Positions 1 to 6,887 of a stretch of 16,437 bases of DNA are shown piece after piece. Made by a program: the position numbers and the translations under genes. Each line of letters opens with the position of its first letter. Position 1 is the stretch's first letter. The notes under the pieces are model-generated. The model did not search any database, was not told where the DNA came from, and worked only from the letters and a program-made list of their open reading frames with translations. Where the stretch lies: contig JANMCC010000240.1 of NCBI GenBank assembly GCA_031360885.1, positions 1 through 16,437 on the forward strand. The letters run 5' to 3'. Source of the DNA: Schlegelella_A sp031360885. GTDB taxonomy: Bacteria > Pseudomonadota > Gammaproteobacteria > Burkholderiales > Burkholderiaceae_C.

Positions 1-73
1 CGGCATGCGGGTCGGTGGAAAAAGGCCTGCGGCATGGTAGCCGCTCGTTTCGCCCGCGCCTGAGGCACTGCCC
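1..73. other. Left flank of the palindromic element, no gene assigned
   Basis: One plus-strand frame is open from base 1 to a TGA at 61-63 and could be the last 20 codons of a gene lying mostly outside the window. The residues are too few to recognise a family, so no gene is claimed. Confidence 0.3.
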
Positions 74-107
74 CTAGTGTGCTGTCCCGCCGATATCTGC
101 CATATAG
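74..107 (+). repeat. Left terminal inverted repeat
   Basis: This 34-bp arm begins CTAGTGTGCTGTCCCGCC and ends GCCATATAG. It matches the reverse complement of 318-350 in 33 positions, with one extra A inside its GATATC. Confidence 0.85.
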
Positions 108-109
108 AC

Positions 110-205
110 GGGCCGCAACGGGGATGAGCCGTAGGCGCGCAGGCAGGGAGATACCGGTCGGTATCTCCCTGCCTGTGCAACGACCGAATCGCCCCGTTTC
201 GGCCC
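110..205. repeat. First internal hairpin arm of the element
   Basis: The inner repeat is a perfect 17-bp inverted repeat (140-156 and 159-175) with only GT between the arms. The outer repeat (110-123 and 192-205) pairs 13 of 14 bases. The sequence between the outer and inner stems is largely unpaired, so the arm would fold as a two-tier hairpin. Confidence 0.85.
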
Positions 206-217
206 GCCCCGCAGGGG

Positions 218-316
218 TTCGATCAGATGGCGCCCTCGCCCGCCCGCCGGACAGGGCCCATACGGCGCGGTATGGGCCCTGTCCGGCGAGCGCGCGAGCA
301 TCACCATCTGATCGAA
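218..316. repeat. Second internal hairpin arm of the element
   Basis: The outer repeat is a perfect 13-bp inverted repeat (218-230 and 304-316). The inner repeat is a perfect 19-bp inverted repeat (245-263 and 270-288) around a 6-base GGCGCG loop. A further short CTCGC/GCGAG pairing lies between them, making the arm an almost continuous hairpin. Confidence 0.85.
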
Positions 317-317
317 T

Positions 318-350
318 CTATATGGCAGAATCGGCGGGACAGCACACTAG
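318..350 (-). repeat. Right terminal inverted repeat
   Basis: This 33-bp arm is the reverse complement of 74-107 apart from one missing base. It ends in CTAG, 10 bp before the stop codon of the minus-strand RraA-like gene. Confidence 0.85.
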
Positions 351-360
351 CGGCGCGGGT

Positions 361-1104
361 TCAACCGGGCGGCTGGTCCTGCGCCGCCCGCCACGCGGCG
401 TAGCGCGCCTGGGTTTCGGCGTTGGCCGGATAGAGCCCGGGCAAGGGCACGCCCGCCTCGACCTCGCGCATGATCCAGCCCTCGAGCCGCTCCTGCTCGA
501 GCGAGCTCTCCAGCACCTCGTCGAGCAGCGCCGCCGGGATGACGACGGCGCCGTCGCCGTCGGCGACGATCACGTCGTTGGGCATGACGGCGACGCCGCC
601 GCAGCCGATGGCCTCCTGCCAGCCGACGAAGGTCAGCCCGGCGACCGAGGCGGGCGCCGCGGTACCCTGGCACCACACCGGCAGGCCGGTGCCGAGCACG
701 CCGGCGAGGTCGCGCACGACGCCGTCGCTGATCAGCGCTGCGACGCCGCGCTGCGTCATCCGCGCGCAGAGGATGTCGCCGAAGATGCCGGCATCGGTGA
801 CGGCCATCGCGTCGACGACGGCGATCGCGCCCGCCGGCATCGCCTCGATCGCGGCCCGGGTCGAGATCGGCGAAGCCCACGAGGCCGGCGTCGCCAGATC
901 CTCGCGCGCCGGCACGAAGCGCAGGGTGAAGGCCCGGCCGGCGCGGCGCCCGGCCGCGGCCGCTGCGCCGACCGGGCGGGCGCCGCGGATCCAGACGTTG
1001 CGCAGCCCCTTCTTCAGGAGCACCGTCGTGATCGTGGCGGTGGTTACCGACTCGAGCGCGCGGGCGGTTGCGGCGTCGAGGGGAATCGGATCGGTGGCGT
1101 TCAT
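361..1104 (-). CDS. RraA-like / HMG-aldolase family protein
   Basis: This 247-residue cytosolic protein belongs to the RraA-like fold family, which includes class II pyruvate aldolases (4-hydroxy-4-methyl-2-oxoglutarate/4-carboxy-4-hydroxy-2-oxoadipate aldolase) and proteins named as RNase E activity regulators. Seen: GDILCARM at residues 109-116, SDGVVRD at 126-132 with the conserved Asp, Arg and Asp of the metal/substrate site, and GGVAVMPNDVIVADGDGAVVIP at about 169-190, the usual C-terminal family signature. The ATG at 1104 was chosen because the family homology begins soon after it, although a longer frame is open to 1245; no clear Shine-Dalgarno is visible. It is divergent from a TctC-type binding protein, a common neighbourhood for catabolic aldolases and decarboxylases, so an enzymatic role in organic-acid breakdown is more likely than RNase control. 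The exact substrate cannot be told. Confidence 0.85.
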   Translation of the reverse strand: MNATDPIPLDAATARALESVTTATITTVLLKKGLRNVWIRGARPVGAAAAAGRRAGRAFTLRFVPAREDLATPASWASPISTRAAIEAMPAGAIAVVDAMAVTDAGIFGDILCARMTQRGVAALISDGVVRDLAGVLGTGLPVWCQGTAAPASVAGLTFVGWQEAIGCGGVAVMPNDVIVADGDGAVVIPAALLDEVLESSLEQERLEGWIMREVEAGVPLPGLYPANAETQARYAAWRAAQDQPPG

Positions 1105-1302
1105 GCGAAGGGCGATGACCGGGGGGAGCGCGATTGTGCCCCGCTGTCTGCCGCCGCCCCGACTCCCCGGGGGTTTCTCACGTCGGTCGAGGTCGGTCCT
1201 TCGCACTAGCATGCGACCCACGAGACCGGAGACAAGCGCATGCAAGACCCCCGCCGCTCACGATCAGCTCGGCGAAGAAGTGCGACTGGCGGAGGTACTC
1301 CA
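1105..1302. promoter_or_regulatory. Divergent intergenic region between RraA-like and TctC-type genes
   Basis: These 198 bp must hold the promoters of both divergent genes. A near-palindrome, ACTCCCCGGGGGT, sits around 1163-1175 and might be an operator. I could not identify convincing -35/-10 boxes in either direction. Confidence 0.4.
1291..1295 (+). promoter_or_regulatory. Ribosome binding site deciding the TctC-type start
   Basis: GGAGG lies 7 bases before the ATG at 1303. This strong site rules in that start over the upstream in-frame ATG at 1240, which would put 21 charged residues ahead of the signal peptide. Confidence 0.8.
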
Positions 1303-2271
<969 letters not shown>

Positions 2272-2281
2272 GATGCGTGCC

Positions 2282-3724
2282 ATGGGACTTCTCGAGAAGC
2301 TGCATCTCTCCCTTCCCGCCGCGCCGACGGCCGGCGCCCCGCTCGCCAGCGCCGTCGCCGGCCCCGCGGGTCCGGGCGGAAGCGACGAAGGGCCGGAAAA
2401 GGCCGATTCGAAGCGCGGCAAGAGCGGCCCGGGCGACGCCGACGCCAACTCCAAGGTCCCCGGCTCCGACGTCGACCCGCGCCTGAAGGCCGTGGAAGAC
2501 GCGATCAACGACCCCACGAAGCGCCTCAAGGCGCTCGCCGACTGGAAGATTCCCCGCTACGCCAAGCAGTACGACACCAAGTCGCCGGAAGTGAAGTTCC
2601 TCGACGACTTCCAGAGCGGCCTGGAGGCGGCGAAGAAATACGCCGACTACATCGCCAAGGCCACCGAGTACATGCAGAAGTTCGGCGACGTGAAGCGGAT
2701 CGCCGACATCGGCACCGCTGCCAAGGGCATCAAGGACATCACCGGCAAGGTGATGGGGCCGCTCGGAAAGATCGTCGATGTCGTCGAGACCGGCAAGGAA
2801 GCCGTCGACCTGTTCCAGAAGCTCGACGCGTTCGCCGACCTCACGCTGGCGATGAAGATGACGGACATCGACAGCGTGCAGCGCTGGGTCACGGGGGCCA
2901 AGTCCCTCTACAACGCCGCCGAGCCCTTCGTCAGCTGGGCCAAGAGCAAGGCGATCGGCACGGCGTTCGCCGGGTCGGACGCGGCGGCCGTCGCCGCCCA
3001 GGCTTCGGTGGTGATCGCCTACCTGGCCGCCGAGTTCTACGTCGCGCTGCAGATCCTGGAGGCGGGCGTCGCCAACGAGAAGGCGTACTTCGAGCGCTAC
3101 AAGAAGATCATGCGCGTGATCGAGAACGGCGGCGTCCCGCCGAGACCGGACCCGCCGCCGCCCATGCCGCCGGCCTGGGAATCGGAGGACTACAAGGCTT
3201 ACAAGGCGCACCAGCAGGAAGACCGCGATCTGCGCGAGGCGGTGCAGAACACGATCCGCGCAGAGAAGCGTGCCGAGCAGGCGAAGAAGGATGCCGCGAT
3301 CGCCGCCGAGCGCGAGAAGCACAAGAAGGAGATCGAGGCCGCCACCCAGGCGCGCAATGCCGCGCTCACGAAGTTCGACGGGACCGAGTTCCCGAAACGC
3401 TACGCCAAGGCCTACCACCTCGCGTTCCGCGACAAGATCGTCGCCGAGATGAAGAAGAGCAAGTTCAGCGGCAATTCCACGGCGGGCAGGTGGTACGACT
3501 GCCTGACCCAGAAGCAGGGCTACGGCATCCAGGAAGACGAGATGGACGACCAGACCGGGGTGTTCCTGGGTCGGATCAAGCGCGGCCTCTCGCTCGACGA
3601 GGCCCAGATGGAGATCAGCAAGTTCAGGCGTGTCGAGCCGAAGTACCCGGCCTTCGACGCCGCCTACGCGGCCGAGTGGAAGACCTACGCGGCGAGCCAG
3701 AACGTCTCGGAAACGCCCCCGTGA
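2282..3724 (+). CDS. Uncharacterised 480-residue lysine-rich helical protein
   Basis: I do not recognise this protein. The preceding TAG ends at 2271; the ATG at 2282 has AGGA at 2270-2273 about 8 bases upstream and is preferred over the ATG at 2273, which would add three residues. Seen: no signal peptide; a low-complexity Ala/Pro/Gly start (residues 12-33) running into a charged linker to about 62; a helical region 65-285 with Gly-spaced amphipathic segments (GTAAKGIKDITGKVMGPLGKIVDVVETGKEAV, 144-175) and one hydrophobic stretch (AAAVAAQASVVIAYLAAEFYVALQILEAG, 234-262); a proline hinge PPRPDPPPPMPP at 286-297; a Lys/Glu/Ala-rich probable coiled coil at 303-362; and a mixed C-terminal domain with a single Cys (407). 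The layout with a proline hinge would suit a modular structural or exported protein, but that is speculation. It is very unlike its two transport-related neighbours despite tight spacing. Confidence 0.75.
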   Translation: MGLLEKLHLSLPAAPTAGAPLASAVAGPAGPGGSDEGPEKADSKRGKSGPGDADANSKVPGSDVDPRLKAVEDAINDPTKRLKALADWKIPRYAKQYDTKSPEVKFLDDFQSGLEAAKKYADYIAKATEYMQKFGDVKRIADIGTAAKGIKDITGKVMGPLGKIVDVVETGKEAVDLFQKLDAFADLTLAMKMTDIDSVQRWVTGAKSLYNAAEPFVSWAKSKAIGTAFAGSDAAAVAAQASVVIAYLAAEFYVALQILEAGVANEKAYFERYKKIMRVIENGGVPPRPDPPPPMPPAWESEDYKAYKAHQQEDRDLREAVQNTIRAEKRAEQAKKDAAIAAEREKHKKEIEAATQARNAALTKFDGTEFPKRYAKAYHLAFRDKIVAEMKKSKFSGNSTAGRWYDCLTQKQGYGIQEDEMDDQTGVFLGRIKRGLSLDEAQMEISKFRRVEPKYPAFDAAYAAEWKTYAASQNVSETPP

Positions 3725-3737
3725 GCGAGGCTCGCGG

Positions 3738-4442
3738 ATGAGCGTTTCGCTCCAGGTGCTCTGCGCCGGCGCCGTGCAAGGGCTGGTGAAGGCGCTCCAG
3801 CCGCGCTTTCTCGCCCGCCACGGCGGCACGATCGAGGCGCGCTTCGGCGCCGTGGGCGCGATGCGCGAGGCCTTGCTCGGCGGCGCGCCGTGCGACGTGA
3901 TGATCGTCACCGCGACGATGCTCGAGGACCTGCGCGGCAAGGGCGCCCTCGGCGCCGGTCCGCTCGCGCCGATCGGCCGGGTCGCGACCGGCGTCGCCGC
4001 GCGCGCCGGCGAGCCGCTGCCGCGCGTCGATTCGGCGCCCGCGCTGGCCGCGGCGCTCGGTGCGGCGCCGGCGCTCTACCTTCCGGACACCGAGCAGTCG
4101 ACCGCCGGCAAGCACGTCGCCAGCGTGCTCTCCCGCCTCGGCATCGCCGACGCCTTGCGGGGGCGGCTCGCGGTGTTCCCGAACGGCGCCACCGCCATGC
4201 GCGCGCTCGCCGAACGCGGGGCGCCGGGCGCGCTCGGCTGCACCCAGGTGACCGAGATCCTCTACACCCCCGGTCTCGCGCTCGCGGGCGCCCTGCCCGA
4301 GCCGTTCGGCCTGTCGACGGTCTATGCCGCCGCCGTCGGCAAGGCGGCGAGCGAGCCGGCGCTGGCCGCCGCCTTCATCGCCCTGCTGTGCGGCGACGAA
4401 GCGGCGGCGGAGCGCGAGGCCGGCGGCTTCGAGCCCGCCTAG
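3738..4442 (+). CDS. ModA-like substrate-binding protein without signal peptide
   Basis: This 234-residue protein resembles the type 2 periplasmic-binding-protein fold of the molybdate-binding ModA group. Seen: the opening strand VSLQVLCAGAVQGLVKALQPRFLARHGGTIEARFGAVGAMREALLGGAPCDVMIVTA (3-59) has the family pattern of a ligand-site loop followed by a helix and a CDV-hydrophobic strand. A second-lobe segment YLPDTEQSTAGKHVASVLSRLGIADALRGRLAVFPNGATAMRALAERGAPGALGCTQVTEI (114-174) also fits. The ATG at 3738 has GAGG 7 bases upstream and follows the previous stop by 13 bp; a longer open frame upstream is out-of-frame shadow of the previous gene. No signal peptide is visible, so it should be cytosolic, and no ModB/ModC genes are near. 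Molybdate binding is not proven; another oxyanion or small metabolite is possible. Confidence 0.85.
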   Translation: MSVSLQVLCAGAVQGLVKALQPRFLARHGGTIEARFGAVGAMREALLGGAPCDVMIVTATMLEDLRGKGALGAGPLAPIGRVATGVAARAGEPLPRVDSAPALAAALGAAPALYLPDTEQSTAGKHVASVLSRLGIADALRGRLAVFPNGATAMRALAERGAPGALGCTQVTEILYTPGLALAGALPEPFGLSTVYAAAVGKAASEPALAAAFIALLCGDEAAAEREAGGFEPA

Positions 4443-5821
4443 GCCGACTCGGGATCGGCCTCCTCCAGGCGGCAGACGAAGTCCTCGAACTTGCCCGCGA
4501 CCGAGCCCGGCAGGCGCTCGCGCGACTGCGTCACCCGGATGGCGGCGGCCAGGCCGAGCGCCTCGCGCAGGACCGCGCTGAACGCCGCCTCCTGCGCCGC
4601 GCTGAGCGGCTGGGCGGTGACGAGCTTGAACTCGATGTCGTCGTGCGCGTGCTGCACGACCTGGTACTGCTGCACCGGCGCGATCGCCGCGAACGACTCG
4701 AATCCCGCCCGCGGCAGGAAGCGCGAGCCGTCGGCCTTCAGGAAGAGGTTGCGCCTGCGGCCGAGCACGCGGCGCAGGGTCGGCAGGGTGCGGCCGCACG
4801 GGCACGGCCCGCCGACCTCGGCATAGTCGCCGATGTCGTAGCGCACGATCGGCGACGCGAAGTTGTGCAGGTCGGTGATGACGACCCGCCCCACTTCGCC
4901 CTCGGCGCAGGGCGTGTCGTCGGCGCGCAGCACCTCGACGACCAGCGACTCGGCCATCGTGTGGTACAGGTCCCCCTGCGCACACTGCAGCGCGACGATG
5001 CCCGCCTCCTGCGACGAGTAGTTGTCCTCTATCGGCAGGCCGAGTTGCTTCGTCAGGCTCGCGCGCAACTCGGGCGAGAGGCTGGCGCCGACCGTGCGCA
5101 GGTGGCGGATGCTCTGCGGCCGGCCCTCGGGCCGAGCCATCCAGACGTCGGCGAGCGCCTTGAGATTGCTCGGGAAGCAGAGCAGGTGCTCGGGACCGAA
5201 GCGGTCGATCCGCCGCACCTGCTCCTCGACGCCGACGGTCCCCGGCATCGCCAGCGCCGGCCCGGTGGCGAACACATCGGCCACCGGGAAGCCCCAGTTC
5301 TCCATCTCGGCGTCCGGAATCGCCGGCCGGATCACGACCAGCCCGCCGGCGAAGTCGCGGCCATGCCAGAGGTGGTCGCGGATCGTGCAGGCGGCCCAGA
5401 ACAGCCGGGTGACCGCGGTCTTCTTCACCGTCACCGGCTCGCCGGTGGAGCCCGAGGTGACCGTCTGCCAGACCGGCTCGTGGCCCGGGGGCACACGAAC
5501 TGCGAAGAAGTCGCGGCCCGCGGCCTGCAGCGCCTGGCGCGTCAGCGGCGCGAGCTCGCGCAGCCGCTCGACGCTGCTCAGCGCCTCGGGCGCGAGGCCG
5601 GCCGCGCCGAAGCGAGCGCGAAACGCCGGCGAGTGGCGCGCGTGATGCGCGACCAGGCGTCCGAGTTGCTCGCCCTGCCCGGCCTCGAGGGCCGCGCGCG
5701 GCAGCCGTTCGCTCGCCAGCAGGCTCGTCGCCAGCAGCGCGATGCTGGCCGCCTCGCCGGTGGCCACCGGCGGCCAGACGACGCCTTCCAGGCCTGGGCG
5801 CAGGCGCGGCAGCGCGCTCAC
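4439..5821 (-). CDS. PaaK/CapK-like adenylate-forming acyl-CoA ligase
   Basis: This 460-residue cytosolic enzyme of the phenylacetate-CoA ligase/CapK branch of the ANL superfamily should activate a carboxylate with ATP, probably for transfer to CoA. Seen: the P-loop-like TSGSTGEPV at 122-130, YSSQE at 268-272, YDIGD at 328-332 (equivalent of the Y-x-T-G-D adenylate motif), the paired cysteines PCPCGR at 339-344, the hinge GRRRN at 354-358, and Lys 444 in GKFEDFVCRL near the C-terminus. The start is a GTG at 5821 with GGGAGG 6 bases upstream; it overlaps the stop of the small upstream ORF in GTGA, so translation may be coupled. Its stop shares the CTAG at 4439-4442 with the convergent ModA-like gene. 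With the thioesterase upstream it forms an acyl-CoA making and breaking pair. The substrate is not visible from sequence. Confidence 0.9.
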   Translation of the reverse strand: MSALPRLRPGLEGVVWPPVATGEAASIALLATSLLASERLPRAALEAGQGEQLGRLVAHHARHSPAFRARFGAAGLAPEALSSVERLRELAPLTRQALQAAGRDFFAVRVPPGHEPVWQTVTSGSTGEPVTVKKTAVTRLFWAACTIRDHLWHGRDFAGGLVVIRPAIPDAEMENWGFPVADVFATGPALAMPGTVGVEEQVRRIDRFGPEHLLCFPSNLKALADVWMARPEGRPQSIRHLRTVGASLSPELRASLTKQLGLPIEDNYSSQEAGIVALQCAQGDLYHTMAESLVVEVLRADDTPCAEGEVGRVVITDLHNFASPIVRYDIGDYAEVGGPCPCGRTLPTLRRVLGRRRNLFLKADGSRFLPRAGFESFAAIAPVQQYQVVQHAHDDIEFKLVTAQPLSAAQEAAFSAVLREALGLAAAIRVTQSRERLPGSVAGKFEDFVCRLEEADPESA

Positions 5822-5964
5822 GAGCGACCTCCCGGGAGGGTGTCGGCACCGATGCGGCAGACGAATTCCTCGAACTTGCCGCCCACGACGTCCGCATGCG
5901 GCCTGAGCGGGGGCTCGAACAATTCCCGCCGCCCCGCATACCTGTGCCCGTGGCTCGCTTCCAT
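5818..5964 (-). pseudogene. 48-codon ORF resembling the tail of a second PaaK-like ligase
   Basis: The ATG at 5964 lies 8 bp after the stop of the thioesterase gene, and the TGA at 5818-5820 overlaps the GTG start of the ligase. Residues 28-38 read GGKFEEFVCRI, matching the C-terminal GKFEDFVCRL of the adjacent ligase. At DNA level 5854-5880 matches 4469-4495 in 26 of 27 bases. The preceding 26 residues do not resemble the ligase. The best reading is the remnant of a tandem ligase copy removed by deletion. A real small protein translated between its neighbours remains possible because its position suits translational coupling. Confidence 0.5.
5828..5839 (-). promoter_or_regulatory. Ribosome binding site of the ligase inside a perfect 12-bp palindrome
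   Basis: The GGGAGG Shine-Dalgarno (5833 to 5828 on the minus strand) forms half of CCTCCCGGGAGG, a perfect palindrome at 5828-5839. It decides the GTG start at 5821. In mRNA the CCTC and GAGG halves could pair across a CCGG loop and partly mask the site. Confidence 0.6.
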
Positions 5965-5972
5965 TGCGCCGT

Positions 5973-6794
5973 TCAGACCCGGAAGTAGGCGATCTGGACG
6001 CCGGTGGCGAGCAACTGGCCGCCGTGGCCGTAGAGCTCGACCGACTGGTCGCCGAAGCTGCGATGAAAGACCTTCGCATCGGCCACGCCGGCGAGCGGCG
6101 CACCGCCATGCGCCGCGAGCTCGTCGGCGCTGGCATGGAAGTAAGTGGTAAGCGAGACCGTGCCGAACGGCGGGAGCCGGCCGATCACCTGGAAGATGCG
6201 GCCGAAGAAGGCGTCGCTCATCGCCGCGAGCGAGAGGAAGTCGAGCGGCCGCGGCACGGCGTCGCGCAGCCAGAGGACCGAGCGCGGGCTGTGCGGCGGC
6301 TCGGGCATCGTCTCGGTCGGCGCGAGCAGGCCTTCGGCGAAGCGGAACTCGTACTGCGACACCCACGAGAGCTTCGTTCCGGTCGGCACGGGGGCGATCG
6401 ACTCCCACGGCGGCAGCCGCGGCGCGCTCGCGACCGGGTGGCTCCAGGTCTCGCGCCGTACGGCGGTGACGACGCTGGCGGTGAGCACCGCCTCGGCGCT
6501 CTCGCCCTGCGTGAACTCGATCGACCAGTGCTGGCTCGACCGGTTGGCGCGCGTGCGCCGCAGCCGCACCGCGAACTCGCCGCGCTCGATCGGCGCGCAG
6601 AAGTTGACCGTCAGGGCGAGCGGGTCGCCCTCGCGATCGGGATGCTCGAGCACCGCGCGCAGCGCGGTCGCCGCCGAAGCCCCGCCGAACGGGCTGATGA
6701 AGGTCCAATAGGCGTCGCTGGTGCGGGCAACGCGGCTCGGGCCGGCGGGATCGCCTTCCAGGGCGGTGGCGAGATCGAACGGGTGCGTGGTCAT
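5973..6794 (-). CDS. Thioesterase family protein (double hotdog, TesB-like)
   Basis: This 273-residue cytosolic protein is of the TesB-like acyl-CoA thioesterase type, which hydrolyses acyl-CoA to free acid and CoA. Seen: a first hotdog unit with YWTFISPFGGASAATALRAVLEHPDREGDPLALTVNFCAPIERGEFAVRLRRTRANRSSQHWSIEF (29-94), where GG-x-A-A and the L-x-V-N-F-x-A-P strand are typical. A second unit is in the C-terminal half, with LWLRDAVPRPLDFLSLAAMSDAFFGRIF, including the conserved Asp in MSDAFF, and the closing strand ATGVQIAYFRV. The ATG at 6794 gives the expected length, though its upstream has no clear Shine-Dalgarno. It precedes the small ORF and the ligase on the same strand by 8 bp or overlap, suggesting one transcript. 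Related proteins are annotated as acyl-CoA thioesterases or as thioesterase family proteins without known substrate. Confidence 0.88.
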   Translation of the reverse strand: MTTHPFDLATALEGDPAGPSRVARTSDAYWTFISPFGGASAATALRAVLEHPDREGDPLALTVNFCAPIERGEFAVRLRRTRANRSSQHWSIEFTQGESAEAVLTASVVTAVRRETWSHPVASAPRLPPWESIAPVPTGTKLSWVSQYEFRFAEGLLAPTETMPEPPHSPRSVLWLRDAVPRPLDFLSLAAMSDAFFGRIFQVIGRLPPFGTVSLTTYFHASADELAAHGGAPLAGVADAKVFHRSFGDQSVELYGHGGQLLATGVQIAYFRV

Positions 6795-6887
6795 GGCCGG
6801 CGATTGTCGATGCTCACTGGTGCACCCTGCGGCCCTCGGCCGGTCCCGCCAGGCGGGAATGAGCCCCTTCGGGCGGCCGGGCGGTGC
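6795..6887 (-). terminator. Short gap with weak hairpins between YihY-like and thioesterase genes
   Basis: This gap contains the inverted repeat CCCGCCAGGCGGG around 6845-6857 and a short GCCC-CTTC-GGGC hairpin shortly after it. There is no T tract on either strand, so a standard intrinsic terminator is not shown. It may be an attenuating or stabilising structure or a chance GC-rich fold. Confidence 0.2.

Larger units (their letters stand above)
74..350. mobile_element. MITE-like palindromic element with 33/34-bp terminal inverted repeats
   Basis: Seen directly: the first 34 bases (74-107) are the reverse complement of the last 33 (318-350) with only one extra A in the left copy. Between them lie two large hairpin arms, 110-205 and 218-316, each built from an outer and an inner inverted repeat. 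Both ends carry CTAG (74-77 and 347-350), so CTAG may be a 4-bp target duplication and the element proper would be 78-346, starting TGTGCTGTCC and ending GGACAGCACA. No transposase or plausible protein is encoded, so it would be non-autonomous. It lies 10 bp past the stop of the RraA-like gene, and its hairpins could also end or stabilise that transcript. Family assignment is open: TGT ends and a CTAG target recall IS481-type elements, but that is inference. The structure itself is certain; the mobile nature is likely. Confidence 0.75.

Noticed and set aside
74..350. Palindromic element as a CRISPR array or tRNA/attachment site
   Set aside because: The repeats are inverted, not regularly spaced direct repeats, and no tRNA cloverleaf, anticodon arm or integrase gene is present.
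79..352. Reading frames running through the palindromic element on both strands
   Set aside because: The frames simply translate inverted repeats and give no protein-like sequence; the DNA structure explains the region better.
1200..1216. CTAG-CATGC sequence in the RraA/TctC gap as another end of the mobile element
   Set aside because: Only about eight bases resemble the element end (GCACTAGC) and no inverted partner or TGTGCTGTCC follows, so it is likely chance.
3890..6151. Long plus-strand open frame antisense to the ligase
   Set aside because: Low-complexity Arg/Ala/Gly translation with no family signature; the minus-strand ligase has all its motifs in this stretch.
5965..6708. Minus-strand open frame extending upstream of the 48-codon ligase-tail ORF
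   Set aside because: Upstream of the ATG at 5964 it overlaps the thioesterase in another frame and reads as Arg/Ala-rich shadow sequence with no ligase similarity.
6845..6873. Rho-independent terminator between YihY and thioesterase genes
   Set aside because: The hairpins are short and no T run follows on either strand, so only a low-confidence structural note was kept.
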